The translations under genes were made by a program, and so were the position numbers. Positions 15,593-24,225 of a stretch of DNA of 24,299 bases are shown here, piece after piece. Under the pieces are notes generated by a model. It did not search any database, was not told the origin of the DNA, and was given only the letters and a program-made list of their open reading frames with translations. This DNA comes from an uncultured Dorea sp. (GTDB taxonomy: Bacteria; Bacillota; Clostridia; Lachnospirales; Lachnospiraceae), in assembly GCA_910578495.1 (NCBI GenBank), contig CAJTRE010000036.1, forward strand, positions 1-24,299, given 5' to 3'. Each line of letters begins with the position of its first letter. Position 1 is the stretch's first letter.

Positions 15593-15688
15593 ACATACAA
15601 TCCTCTCTTTGTCTTTTTTTAAAATCAAAATACACTACATAGCCACATACTAAAATGTTTCTTCAAATGAAAAAAGCAGTGTCCTTGA

Positions 15689-15718
15689 TTGCGTTTTTCC
15701 ATAGAAATGTGGTAAGAT
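15689..15718 (+). promoter_or_regulatory. Candidate promoter of the TetR gene
   Basis: TTGCGT (15689-15694), an 18-base spacer and TAAGAT (15713-15718) lie 31 bases before ATG 15750. Because the in-frame ATG at 15717 overlaps this -10 box, the later start is favoured. Confidence 0.45.
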
Positions 15719-15749
15719 GGGAAAAGAAAAGTACGACAGGGAGAAATGT

Positions 15750-16331
15750 ATGGAGACTGAAAAAAAGAAAAGCGTGAAAAGTAAGATTGTATCGGCTGCA
15801 TGGCAGTTGTTTTATGAAAAAGGGTACAATGGAACGACAGTAGATGATATTATTGAGTTGTCGGGAACTTCCAAAGGCTCTTTTTATTATTATTTTAGTA
15901 CAAAAGATGAACTTTTGAATACATTATCTTTGATCTTAGACGAGCTTTATGAAGAGTTGGACTCTTCTATGCCGGATGAGATGAATAGCTTCGATAAGCT
16001 GATGTACGTGAATTACGAGGCGCATCAGATGATGGGGGAGAAAATCAGCGAAGAACTTCTGGCCTCGTTGTACTCGACGCAGCTTTTGTCCGCAGGACCG
16101 AGACATTTACTGGATCAGAACCGCAGTTATTATAAACTAATTACGAGGATTATAGAAGAAGGTCAGAACAGAGGGGAAATCAAGGACGATATGACGGTAC
16201 GTGATATTGTTTTATATTATTCCATGTGTGAACGTGCTCTCGTTTATGATTGGTGCCTGAATAAAGGAGAATATTCGCTGGGGGAATACAGTAGAAAATG
16301 TATGCCTGTAATGATGGAACATTTTAAGTAA
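15750..16331 (+). CDS. TetR/AcrR-family transcriptional regulator
   Basis: This 193-residue DNA-binding protein has the TetR N-terminal helix-turn-helix at about residues 27-50 (TTVDDIIELSGTSKGSFYYYF, preceded by AAWQLFYEKGYNGTT). The C-terminal ligand domain (about 60-193) is helical and of unassigned type. ATG 15750 is preceded by GGGAG at 6 bases. Such proteins are usually repressors released by a small molecule and often control a neighbour or themselves. The closest candidates are its own promoter, the divergent lipoprotein gene, or the palindrome before hypE. No palindrome like that one is visible next to this gene. It shares a bidirectional terminator with the convergent ROK gene. Confidence 0.9.
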   Translation: METEKKKSVKSKIVSAAWQLFYEKGYNGTTVDDIIELSGTSKGSFYYYFSTKDELLNTLSLILDELYEELDSSMPDEMNSFDKLMYVNYEAHQMMGEKISEELLASLYSTQLLSAGPRHLLDQNRSYYKLITRIIEEGQNRGEIKDDMTVRDIVLYYSMCERALVYDWCLNKGEYSLGEYSRKCMPVMMEHFK

Positions 16332-16348
16332 TGATTCGGAAATGTAAT

Positions 16349-16395
16349 AAAAATATCGGATTGCGCAAGTTTATTTGCGGCAGTCCGATATTTTT
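16349..16395. terminator. Bidirectional terminator between tetR and ROK genes
   Basis: AAAAATATCGGA (16349-16360) pairs with TCCGATATTTTT (16384-16395). The stem can extend inward through TTGC/GCAG with a wobble pair. The A and T runs serve both strands. Confidence 0.85.
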
Positions 16396-16411
16396 GTTAT
16401 ATGGAGTTTTG

Positions 16412-17524
16412 TTATACGCTCAATACAAACTGATTCACATAATAAAGCGCCGCACCGGCTGCCGCTGCTTCGGTTTTGTAGTGGCAGGCGCGGATATAAC
16501 TAGCGTCTTGTTCATAAGGATTAAGCGCTACTGCTTTTTCTCGGAGAATATCGATGTAATCGGTCATGTATGCGCCTACATTTCCGCCTAAAATTACGTC
16601 ACAGTCATAACACATCCGCAGGTTATTTACTGCAATTGCAAGATAATTCAGATATTCATCGAAGAAATCCTGAAATCCTTTGTTGCCTTCCAGTTCTTCA
16701 AAAAAATGTTTTAAATCTCCGTTTGTCATATTTGCCAAAAGTTTGGCAGAACAGTATGCGTTCAGGCATCCATACTGTCCGCAGTAACATTTCCTTCCGT
16801 TTGGAACAATGGTCATATGTCCAAATTCGGAAGCCCGGCAGTTATTTCCGATGGAAATGTCCCTGCCGTTGATTGTTGCCCCGCCGACGCTGCTGCTTAG
16901 TGAAAGATATACTTCGTTCTTGCTAGACGGAGAAATCCATCCTTCTGCCAGACCGCCGGAATTAGCATCATTAAACAAAAGGAACGGGTAAGGAATATGT
17001 TTTTTCATTCTTGGATAAATGCCGCCGGATACTTGGATTACTGTTGCATAAGAGACACTTTTCTGGTCTTCGCCGACAATAACCGGAAGAGAAATTCCGA
17101 CACCCAGCAGGAGGTCTTTCGGGATAGAGTTTTTTGTGATCATATGTTCTAATTCTTCTGCCGCGAAATGATAATATTCGTCCTTATCTTCAAAAAGAAT
17201 CCGCATTCTCTTACTGGCAATGATTTTGCTTTCCAGATTGATAATGACGATAGAAAGATGGTTTTTGGTAATATCCATTCCTACAGAAAAACGCGCATTT
17301 GGGATATAGCTTAACATATTTGCCTTGCGTCCGCCGGTAGATTTAAATGAACCTGCGTTATATATAAGCCCTTTTGTCTTTAGCTGATTGAGGTTGTTTG
17401 TCACTGTTGGGAGACTGAGCCCAAGATGGGAAGCAAGATACTGGCGGGAACAAGGACCTTCGTAATAAATTGTGCGGTATATGTCGCCGAGATTTTTTGC
17501 TTTTATACTTTCATCATACATCAT
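16412..17524 (-). CDS. ROK-family (XylR/NagC-type) transcriptional regulator
   Basis: This 370-residue regulator has an N-terminal winged helix (SRQYLASHLGLSLPTVTNNLNQLKTKGLI, about 26-54) and a C-terminal ROK sugar-kinase-like domain. The ROK zinc site is complete: His236 in EFGHM and Cys246, Cys248, Cys253 in CYCGQYGC. The sugar-binding NDAN with Asp186 is kept. The ATP-binding DxGGT of true ROK kinases is replaced by GMDITKNHL near residue 82, so it is a sensor and not a kinase. It is divergent from the sugar-alcohol operon across a 320-base gap, which makes it the probable repressor of that operon, released by the transported sugar, polyol or xylulose. AGGA lies 4 bases before the first ATG and 7 before the second. 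Confidence 0.92.
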   Translation of the reverse strand: MMYDESIKAKNLGDIYRTIYYEGPCSRQYLASHLGLSLPTVTNNLNQLKTKGLIYNAGSFKSTGGRKANMLSYIPNARFSVGMDITKNHLSIVIINLESKIIASKRMRILFEDKDEYYHFAAEELEHMITKNSIPKDLLLGVGISLPVIVGEDQKSVSYATVIQVSGGIYPRMKKHIPYPFLLFNDANSGGLAEGWISPSSKNEVYLSLSSSVGGATINGRDISIGNNCRASEFGHMTIVPNGRKCYCGQYGCLNAYCSAKLLANMTNGDLKHFFEELEGNKGFQDFFDEYLNYLAIAVNNLRMCYDCDVILGGNVGAYMTDYIDILREKAVALNPYEQDASYIRACHYKTEAAAAGAALYYVNQFVLSV

Positions 17525-17757
17525 GTATTCCTACACTTTCCGAAACTTAAATTATCTAAAAACATTGTATCAAAATGGACAACAAATAACCAGTGTCAAC
17601 AATTAAATAAGTTAAAAAAGTTTGTTAAATAAAAAAATTTATAAAATGAAATATAATTATTTGATTAAACTCCTATAAATATAACTAATTATATGTGCAA
17701 TATATATAAAAAATACAAATTATAATTGTTGAATAGTACAGAACTTTTATTAAAATA

Positions 17758-17787
17758 TTGACATAAGTGGAATGCAAGAGGTATACT
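17758..17787 (+). promoter_or_regulatory. Promoter of the sugar-alcohol ABC operon
   Basis: A consensus TTGACA (17758-17763), an 18-base spacer and TATACT (17782-17787) lie 57 bases before the ATPase start. It sits within the 320-base AT-rich gap 17525-17844. On the minus strand, TACAAT (17564-17569) is a possible -10 for the ROK gene, with only a weak TGGTTA -35. Three TATTCAA/TTGAATA copies surround the operon promoter. The rest of the gap is AT-rich without other recognisable sites, and no catabolite-responsive element was seen. Confidence 0.75.
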
Positions 17788-17844
17788 TTATTCAAATAAA
17801 AAATATATGAAAAAGTTATTCAAAAAGAAAGGACGGAGGGTGAA

Positions 17845-19344
17845 ATGAGCGATATTAAAATGCGGATTTCCGGCGTGGAAAAATCCTTCCCCGGTGTAAA
17901 GGCTTTGAGCAATATCGATTTTTCGGTGCGAAAAGGTACTGTGCATGCATTGTGTGGTGAGAACGGTGCGGGAAAATCAACATTGATGAAGATCATCATG
18001 GGACTTTACAAAGCGGATAAAGGGCAGATCTTTATTGACGAACAGCCGGTGGAAATCAAAAACCCTATCCAGGCGAGGGAGCATGGAATTTCAATGATAG
18101 CTCAGGAATTGAACTATGTTCCTGAACTTTCGGTGGAAGAGAATCTATTCTTAGGCAGACTTCCAGTAAACAAATTAGGTAAGGTAGACTGGAAGAAAGT
18201 AAGAAAAGAAACCATTCAGTTTTTAAAAGATGAGAATCTGCCGTACGAGCCTGGACAGAAACTAAAAACCTTAACAGTATCGGATATTCAGATGCTTGAG
18301 ATTATCAAAGCAGTAACTAACAATGCCAAGATTGTTATTATGGATGAACCCACTTCTTCCATTACGGAACGTGAAGTGAAACAGCTCTTTACAAAGATTG
18401 AGGAACTGAAAGCTAAGGGTGTGGCGATTGTGTACATATCACATAAGATGGACGAGGTATTCCAGATTGCGGATGACATTACCGTACTGCGTGATGGGAC
18501 AGTAGTATCTACAGATCGTGCAGAAGACCTTAATCTTGATACGGTTATTTCCAGAATGGTAGGACGAAAGCTTTCTAATGTATATCCGAAAGAGGAGATA
18601 GAGATCGGAGAGAAAGCGATTGAGGTTGAAAACTTCAGTCAAGACAATCTCTTTGAGGATGTGAATTTCTACGCAAGAAAAGGAGAAATCGTTGGTTTTG
18701 CGGGACTGGTAGGAGCAGGACGTACAGAAGTTATGAGAACGGTATTCGGACTTGATCCGCACAAAACGGGAACGGTCAAGATTGACGGTAAGCCTGTGAC
18801 GATCAAAAATGCCGGGGATAGCATCGGAAATCGTCTTGTGATGCTTTCTGAGAGTCGTCGTGACGACGGAATCGTTCCGGTCAGAAGTATTCAGGAAAAC
18901 GCTGCACTAGCGTCTCTTAGAAATTATATCTATGGCGGATTTGCACATAAGGCAAAGGAAAAGGCGGAAGTAAAAGATATGTTTGACAAGATGAATGTAA
19001 AAGCTCCATCTATGGAAACAGAGATTTCTAAATTGTCCGGCGGTAATCAGCAGAAGGTACTTCTTGCAAGATGGATGTTGTGCGATCCGGAAATTATGAT
19101 TCTGGATGAGCCGACCAGAGGAATCGATGTAGGAGCGAAGTATGAAATTTATAAACTAATCACCGATATTGTAAAGGAAGATAAGGCTGTAATTATGGTT
19201 TCTTCCGAACTTCCGGAGTTAATTGGCATGTGTGATAGAATCTATATTATGTGCCAGGGAAAGATTTCCGGATGTATTTCAAAAGAAGATTTTTCGCAGG
19301 AAACAATCATGAAATTCGCAACCGGTGTTGAGAATAATGCCTAG
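17845..19344 (+). CDS. Sugar ABC transporter ATP-binding protein (RbsA/XylG-like)
   Basis: This 499-residue protein contains two fused ABC domains, the layout of ATPases of the ribose/galactose/xylose importer class (CUT2). In domain 1, Walker A is GENGAGKST (38-46) and Walker B is IVIMDEPTS (~162-170). The signature region is degenerate (LTVSDIQMLEI), as is usual in this class. In domain 2, Walker A is degenerate (GLVGAGRTE, ~287-295) but the signature LSGGNQQ (~397) and Walker B IMILDEPTRGIDVG are intact. It energises the permease that follows. GGAGG lies just before ATG 17845. First gene of a five-gene operon. The substrate is set by the neighbouring enzymes, probably a pentitol. Confidence 0.93.
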   Translation: MSDIKMRISGVEKSFPGVKALSNIDFSVRKGTVHALCGENGAGKSTLMKIIMGLYKADKGQIFIDEQPVEIKNPIQAREHGISMIAQELNYVPELSVEENLFLGRLPVNKLGKVDWKKVRKETIQFLKDENLPYEPGQKLKTLTVSDIQMLEIIKAVTNNAKIVIMDEPTSSITEREVKQLFTKIEELKAKGVAIVYISHKMDEVFQIADDITVLRDGTVVSTDRAEDLNLDTVISRMVGRKLSNVYPKEEIEIGEKAIEVENFSQDNLFEDVNFYARKGEIVGFAGLVGAGRTEVMRTVFGLDPHKTGTVKIDGKPVTIKNAGDSIGNRLVMLSESRRDDGIVPVRSIQENAALASLRNYIYGGFAHKAKEKAEVKDMFDKMNVKAPSMETEISKLSGGNQQKVLLARWMLCDPEIMILDEPTRGIDVGAKYEIYKLITDIVKEDKAVIMVSSELPELIGMCDRIYIMCQGKISGCISKEDFSQETIMKFATGVENNA

Positions 19345-19357
19345 GAGGGAAAAAGTG

Positions 19358-20338
19358 ATGAAAGGAAAGACATCTCATTATTTACAGAAATTTAGTATTT
19401 TTATTGTATTGATTGTATTGTTTATCGGCTGTAGTCTGATCAGCCCGTATTTTTTGCAGAGCAGTAACCTTGTAAATGTTATGCGTCAACTCTGTGTTGG
19501 AATTTTAATTGCGTATGGTGAAATGATTTTGATTATCAGCGGATTTCTAGATCTGTCTGTGGGTTCTGTACTGGCGCTTGCGGGAGTGTTCTCGGTATCT
19601 GCTTACAAAAGCACAGGCTCTATGATGGCGGCGCTTGCGGTGGCGCTTACAGTGGCTGTTATCTGTAACCTGATCAACGCGCTCTTTGTTGCAAACTTTA
19701 ATGTGCCTGCGTTTATTGCAACTTTAGGTATGCAGCAGGTAGCAAGAGGTCTGGCGCTTTATTATACAGGCGGTCAGAATATTTTGCAGCTTGGTGATTT
19801 TGTGAAAATCGGACAAGGACACGTTGGACCAATCCCGATTCCGGTACTCATTACAGTATTGGTGACAATTGTCATTTGGTATCTGGTAAATAATACAAGA
19901 TACGGACGAGGGTTATATGCAATCGGAGGAAGCAGAAGCGCCGCAGAGGCGAGTGGTATCAACTCGAAAAAAAGTATTTATGCTTCTTATATTGTGAACG
20001 GTCTGTTAATCGGTCTTGCAGGAATGATCTTTATGGCAAGAAATAATGCCGGCCTGCCAAACGGTGCGGTGGGCTATGAGATGACAGGTCTTACGGCGGC
20101 TATCGTCGGAGGAACATCCTTTACTGGAGGTATAGGAACAGTCAGTGGAACTATTGCCGGCGCATTTATTATTGGATTCCTTGAGAACGTTATGAATCTG
20201 TTAGGAGTGAATTCTTACATTCAGCAGGTGATTGAAGGAGCGATTATCGTTCTTGCAGTTGCATTTGATGTAGTAAGCAAATCTAAAAAATCTCAGAAAG
20301 TAATTCTTGTAAAAGAGGATGCGAAAGAAAGGAAATAA
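19358..20338 (+). CDS. Sugar ABC transporter permease (RbsC-like)
   Basis: This 326-residue membrane protein of the BPD_transp_2 family has about eight to ten hydrophobic segments. Family landmarks are EMILIISGFLDLSVGSVLAL (near 60-80), NVPAFIATLGM and AAIVGGTSFTGGIGTVSGTIAG (about 245-265). It forms the channel of the CUT2 importer with the preceding ATPase. ATG 19358 was chosen because AGGAGG (19344-19349) lies in front of it; the in-frame ATG at 19325 would overlap the ATPase by 20 bases with no ribosome site. The gap after the ATPase stop is 13 bases. The C-terminus is a lysine-rich cytoplasmic tail. Confidence 0.92.
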   Translation: MKGKTSHYLQKFSIFIVLIVLFIGCSLISPYFLQSSNLVNVMRQLCVGILIAYGEMILIISGFLDLSVGSVLALAGVFSVSAYKSTGSMMAALAVALTVAVICNLINALFVANFNVPAFIATLGMQQVARGLALYYTGGQNILQLGDFVKIGQGHVGPIPIPVLITVLVTIVIWYLVNNTRYGRGLYAIGGSRSAAEASGINSKKSIYASYIVNGLLIGLAGMIFMARNNAGLPNGAVGYEMTGLTAAIVGGTSFTGGIGTVSGTIAGAFIIGFLENVMNLLGVNSYIQQVIEGAIIVLAVAFDVVSKSKKSQKVILVKEDAKERK

Positions 20339-20362
20339 CGACGTTTGTTTCGAGACGTGCAC

Positions 20363-20384
20363 AATTACAACGTAATGTGTAATT
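20363..20384 (+). repeat. Small intra-operon stem-loop before the binding-protein gene
   Basis: AATTACA (20363-20369) and TGTAATT (20378-20384) form a 7-bp stem with an 8-base loop in the 77-base gap before the binding-protein gene. It might stabilise or process the mRNA so that the binding protein is made in excess over the membrane components. Confidence 0.35.
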
Positions 20385-20415
20385 TAAATAAAGTCAAATA
20401 AGGAGGAAAGTGATT

Positions 20416-21468
20416 ATGAAAATCAAAAGACTTTTAGCGGTGCTTTTAAGCACTGCACTGGTTGCCGGAATGGCAGTTGGATGTGACGGCAAGGGTGGAG
20501 CAGGCGGCTCCGATGACGGAAAGAAGAAGGTATGTTTCGTGGCACGCGCCAGCGCTGACACATTTGCGTCATGGCTCACATCAGAGATGGAGAAAGAAGC
20601 GGAAAATTACGACTTCGACCTGACATGTGTAAGCGGTGAGGCGGACGACAATACAGAGAATGGTCTTCTTGAGGACTGTATTACAAAAGGATACGATCTT
20701 GTAATCGTTCAGTCCAATAACAACGCAGCTCAGGCTCCGTATGTTCAGAAACTGGTAGACGCAGGAATTCCTGTTATTACAACGAATCCGACAACGCATC
20801 AGAGCGATCTTGACGGAAGTAACAACGACGCTGTTATGGAGGGTACAGGAACTGTTGACGCCGATCCGGTGGAGCAGGCGGCAGTAGGGGCAAAACGTGC
20901 AGTAAAAGAAGTTCCCCAAAATGCAAATGTAGTTGTTCTTCGTGGACCATCTGGAAACTATCACGCAGAAAAGAGAAGAGAAGCATGGGATACTTATTTC
21001 TTCAAAGAGCGCCCGGACGTAAAACTGTTATACGAAGATTATGCTAACTGGAATAGTGACGAGGCTCTTACATTAATGGAGAACTGGGTACAGTCCGGTA
21101 CACATATTGACGCCATCATTTCTATGAATGACAACATGGCTGCAGGCGCTATCGAAGCAATCCGTAACGACAAAGATTATGTGAAAGACGGAAAAGCGGA
21201 TTTCCTTGCATACGGTGTAGATGGAACTGCACAGGGATGTCTGCTTATCAAAGAAGGGCTGTTGACCTGTACAGCGCTTCAGTCTGCGGCAGATATTGCG
21301 AAACTGAATATGGAATATGCAGATAAGGTATTAAAAGAGGAAATCAAAGTTACTGAGGTAAATGATTATGTAGAAGCGCCGGAAATCAATGCAGACAATG
21401 TAGGTGAGTATATCAAGATCTATGTTGAGAACGGTGAGATTTCAGAGGGTGGAGAGCTTGCTGAGTAG
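20416..21468 (+). CDS. Sugar ABC transporter substrate-binding lipoprotein
   Basis: This 350-residue periplasmic-binding-protein family (type 1, RbsB-like) lipoprotein has an N-terminal signal KIKRLLAVLLSTALVAGMAVGC with Cys23 for lipid anchoring, followed by a Gly/Asp/Lys-rich linker. The mature domain begins KKVCFVARASADTFASWLTSEM, the usual first strand and helix. Later landmarks are DLVIVQSNNNAAQAPYVQKLVDAGIPVITTN and AIISMNDNMAAGAIEAI. It captures the substrate outside the cell and delivers it to the permease. I prefer ATG 20416, which is 9 bases after AGGAGG; the GTG at 20410 is too close. Ligand identity cannot be read directly; the operon suggests a pentitol or related sugar. Confidence 0.92.
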   Translation: MKIKRLLAVLLSTALVAGMAVGCDGKGGAGGSDDGKKKVCFVARASADTFASWLTSEMEKEAENYDFDLTCVSGEADDNTENGLLEDCITKGYDLVIVQSNNNAAQAPYVQKLVDAGIPVITTNPTTHQSDLDGSNNDAVMEGTGTVDADPVEQAAVGAKRAVKEVPQNANVVVLRGPSGNYHAEKRREAWDTYFFKERPDVKLLYEDYANWNSDEALTLMENWVQSGTHIDAIISMNDNMAAGAIEAIRNDKDYVKDGKADFLAYGVDGTAQGCLLIKEGLLTCTALQSAADIAKLNMEYADKVLKEEIKVTEVNDYVEAPEINADNVGEYIKIYVENGEISEGGELAE

Positions 21469-21502
21469 CCAGAGGTAACGTTTTAAAGAAGGAGTGTCAG
21501 AA

Positions 21503-22552
21503 ATGAAAAAGCAAAAAGCCGCCTTTATGCAGGGCACAGACAAAATGATAATAAAAGAGATTGACGTACCAGAGGTAAAAAGGGATCAGGTATTAGTGCG
21601 GCTTGAATACGTGGGAATCTGCGGTTCAGACGTTCACTATTACCATTCCGGACGCTGCGGTTCTTATGAAGTTGATTTGAAGGAAGATTTTATGCTTGGA
21701 CATGAGTGCGCTGGAACAGTTGTAGAAACCGGGGAGGATGTGACAAGTCTGAAAGTTGGAGACCGCGTAGCGTTAGAGCCTGGAATTACTTGTGGAACAT
21801 GTGAATTCTGTAAAGCTGGAAAATATAATTTATGTCCGGATGTTGTATTTCTTGCTACACCGCCGGTTCAGGGCTGCTATGAGGAATATATTGCATTTCC
21901 GGAAAATATGTGTTTTAAACTTCCGGAAAACGTCTCTACAAAAGAGGGCGCTCTTATTGAGCCGCTGTCTGTTGGATTCCATGCGGCAAACCAGGGAGAA
22001 GTACAGGTCGGTGATGCCGTCGTAATCCTTGGCGGAGGCTGTATCGGTCTTGTGACCTTGCTTTCCTGTAAAGCCCATGGCGCAGGACAGATTATTCTGG
22101 CAGATATTGTTGATGCAAGGCTTGAGAAAGCCAAAGAGCTCGGAGCAACACATGTCATCAACAGCAAAGAAGTGGATGTGAAAGAAGAGATTGCGAAGTT
22201 GACAGGAGGCCGCGGAGTTGATAAAGTATTTGAAACAGCAGGTTCTCCGGTGACGATCGCACAGACTCCGTTTCTTGTCTGCAAAGGCGGAACAATCGTT
22301 TTAGTCGGTATTTCTGCACAGGAAGAAATTAATTATAATTTTGCTCAGATTATGGACAAAGAAGCTACGATCAAATCTGTATTCCGTTACAGAAATATTT
22401 ACCCGAAAGCGATTGCGGCAGTGGCAAGCGGTGCGATTGACGTAAATAATATTGTCACGCATGAGTTTGACCTGGATCATATTCAACAGGCTTTTGAGGA
22501 AGCAGTGAATAATAAGACAGATCTGGTAAAAGCGGTAATAAAGATTGAGTAA
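21503..22552 (+). CDS. Zinc-dependent polyol dehydrogenase (xylitol/sorbitol dehydrogenase type)
   Basis: This 349-residue medium-chain dehydrogenase should oxidise a sugar alcohol at C2 with NAD+. Catalytic zinc ligands are Cys40 in GICGSDVHYY, His67-Glu68 in GHE and Glu153 in IEPLSV. The structural zinc site is complete (Cys97, Cys100, Cys103, Cys111). The Rossmann motif GGGCIG (177-182) and Asp201 at the end of the second strand point to NAD+ over NADP+. GICGSDVHYYHSGRCG is characteristic of the sorbitol/xylitol dehydrogenase branch. Since xylulokinase follows, the likely product is D-xylulose, from xylitol or D-arabitol. ATG 21503 is preceded by GAAGGAG; the upstream GTG at 21494 overlaps that site. 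L-iditol or sorbitol oxidation is the alternative. Confidence 0.88.
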   Translation: MKKQKAAFMQGTDKMIIKEIDVPEVKRDQVLVRLEYVGICGSDVHYYHSGRCGSYEVDLKEDFMLGHECAGTVVETGEDVTSLKVGDRVALEPGITCGTCEFCKAGKYNLCPDVVFLATPPVQGCYEEYIAFPENMCFKLPENVSTKEGALIEPLSVGFHAANQGEVQVGDAVVILGGGCIGLVTLLSCKAHGAGQIILADIVDARLEKAKELGATHVINSKEVDVKEEIAKLTGGRGVDKVFETAGSPVTIAQTPFLVCKGGTIVLVGISAQEEINYNFAQIMDKEATIKSVFRYRNIYPKAIAAVASGAIDVNNIVTHEFDLDHIQQAFEEAVNNKTDLVKAVIKIE

Positions 22553-22585
22553 ATCATTAGTTACATTATTTTGTTTGAAATAGTG

Positions 22586-22635
22586 ACAGCCGTACTATTG
22601 CCGAATTGTCGGGAATATGCGGCTGTTATATTTTC
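22586..22635 (+). terminator. Imperfect hairpin between dehydrogenase and xylulokinase
   Basis: ACAGCCG (22586-22592) pairs with CGGCTGT (22619-22625). Inside, TATTGCCGA and TCGGGAATA continue the stem with a mismatch and a small bulge around an ATTG loop. ATATTTTC follows. It could act as a partial terminator that lowers kinase expression, or as an RNA processing site. It lies 30 bases before the xylB ribosome site. Confidence 0.5.
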
Positions 22636-22665
22636 TGTGTATTCAGATTACAAGGAGGAGTGGAC

Positions 22666-24123
22666 ATGTTATACATAGGTGTAGATCTTGGGACGTCGGC
22701 AGTAAAATTGCTGCTTATGGATGAGAATGGAGCGATTCGGAAAATTGTATCAAAAGAATATCTGCTGTATTTTCCGCAGCCGGGCTGGTCTGAGCAAAAT
22801 CCGGAGGATTGGTTTGAAAAGTCGATGGAGGGAATCAAAGAACTGTTGTCGGAGTGCGGCAAATCTCAGGTTGGAGGTATTAGTTTCGGAGGTCAGATGC
22901 ATGGTCTTGTTGCGCTTGATAGAGAAGATCGCGTAATTCGTCCGGCTATTTTGTGGAATGACGGAAGAACGGGGGAAGAGACGGAGTATCTGAACGAGGT
23001 GGTCGGAAAGGATAAATTATCTTCCTATACGGCCAATATAGCGTTTGCTGGATTTACAGCCCCCAAGATTCTTTGGATGAGGAAACATGAACCAGAACAT
23101 TTTGCAAAAATATGCAAAATTATGCTTCCCAAGGATTACCTTGCGTATCGGTTGTCGGGATCGTTTTGTACTGATGTTTCGGATGCGTCGGGTATGCTTC
23201 TTTTGGATGTAAAGAACCGATGTTGGTCTAAAGAAATGTTGGAAATCTGCGGAATCACAGAGGAGCAGCTTCCCAAACTTTATGAAAGTTATGAAGTGAC
23301 AGGCACGTTAAAGCCGGAGGTTGCAGAAGAACTCGGGTTAAGCGCGTCCGTAAAAGTTATCGCAGGAGCTGGGGACAATGCTGCGGCTGCGGTTGGAACC
23401 GGAACGGTAGGCGATGGAATGTGCAATATTTCCCTTGGGACATCCGGGACAATTTTTATTTCCAGTAAGAATTTTGGCGTAGATGAAAACAATGCGCTTC
23501 ATTCGTTTGCCCATGCCGATGGTAATTATCATTTGATGGGATGTATGTTGAGCGCGGCGTCTTGTAATAAATGGTGGAATGAGGAGATTCTAAATACGAA
23601 AGATTTTGGCGCGGAACAGGCAGATATAAAAAATCTGGGCGAGAACAACGTGTTCTACCTGCCGTATTTGATGGGGGAACGTTCCCCGCATAATAACCCG
23701 GACGCAAGAGCAATGTTTATCGGTATGTCCATGGATACAACGAGAGAGGAGATGACGCAGGCGGTATTAGAGGGCGTTGCGTTTGGGCTTAGGGATTCTC
23801 TGGAAGTTGCTAGAAGCCTTGGTATTAAAATAGAAAGAACGAAAATCTGTGGCGGCGGGGCAAAGAGTCCGCTCTGGAAGAAGATAATCGCTAACATTAT
23901 GAATATGAAGGTGGACGTTATTGAAAGCGAAGAAGGTCCGGCGCTTGGCGGCGCTATGTTGGCGGCTGTAGGGTGCGGCGAATATCCGGATGTAGAAACA
24001 ATCGCTTCAAAATTGGTGAAAGTTGTCGATACAGTAGAGCCGGAAGCAGAGCTGGTAGCGAAATATGAGGAAAAATATCAGAAGTTCAGACGGATATATC
24101 CGGTTGTGAAAAAATTATTTTAA
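22666..24123 (+). CDS. xylB: Xylulokinase
   Basis: This 485-residue FGGY-family kinase phosphorylates D-xylulose to xylulose 5-phosphate, which enters the pentose phosphate pathway. The phosphate-1 motif is VDLGTSAVK (6-14). The substrate loop GGQMHGL (75-81) contains the Met78-His79 pair typical of xylulokinases rather than glycerol kinases. The catalytic base is Asp237 in AGAGDNAAAAVG, and the ATP-site segment ISLGTSGT follows. ERSPHNNPDARAMFIGM and ICGGGAKSPLWKKIIANIM complete the family pattern. ATG 22666 has AAGGAGGAG upstream; a 20-codon upstream extension would translate the preceding hairpin and is rejected. It is the last gene of the operon, 113 bases after the dehydrogenase. No clear terminator follows. 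Confidence 0.93.
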   Translation: MLYIGVDLGTSAVKLLLMDENGAIRKIVSKEYLLYFPQPGWSEQNPEDWFEKSMEGIKELLSECGKSQVGGISFGGQMHGLVALDREDRVIRPAILWNDGRTGEETEYLNEVVGKDKLSSYTANIAFAGFTAPKILWMRKHEPEHFAKICKIMLPKDYLAYRLSGSFCTDVSDASGMLLLDVKNRCWSKEMLEICGITEEQLPKLYESYEVTGTLKPEVAEELGLSASVKVIAGAGDNAAAAVGTGTVGDGMCNISLGTSGTIFISSKNFGVDENNALHSFAHADGNYHLMGCMLSAASCNKWWNEEILNTKDFGAEQADIKNLGENNVFYLPYLMGERSPHNNPDARAMFIGMSMDTTREEMTQAVLEGVAFGLRDSLEVARSLGIKIERTKICGGGAKSPLWKKIIANIMNMKVDVIESEEGPALGGAMLAAVGCGEYPDVETIASKLVKVVDTVEPEAELVAKYEEKYQKFRRIYPVVKKLF

Positions 24124-24152
24124 AAAATTTAAAAGAAAATTCGAAAAAACAC

Positions 24153-24181
24153 TTGCAAAATATATTTTTATATGCTAATAT
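24153..24181 (+). promoter_or_regulatory. Promoter of the tRNA-Glu gene
   Basis: TTGCAA (24153-24158), a 17-base spacer and TAATAT (24176-24181) carrying an extended -10 TGC lie 44 bases before the mature tRNA 5' end. The surroundings are very AT-rich, as expected for a strong stable-RNA promoter. Confidence 0.65.
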
Positions 24182-24225
24182 ATAACTCGGTCACTTGAGA
24201 AAACAATCAAGGGCCGGCAAGTTAA

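Noticed and set aside
16412..17524. ROK sugar kinase
   Set aside because: It has an N-terminal DNA-binding domain and lacks the ATP-binding DxGGT motif.
22606..22665. Extended N-terminus of xylulokinase
   Set aside because: It would begin inside a hairpin; the kinase family starts at MLYIGVDLGTS and AAGGAGGAG precedes that ATG.
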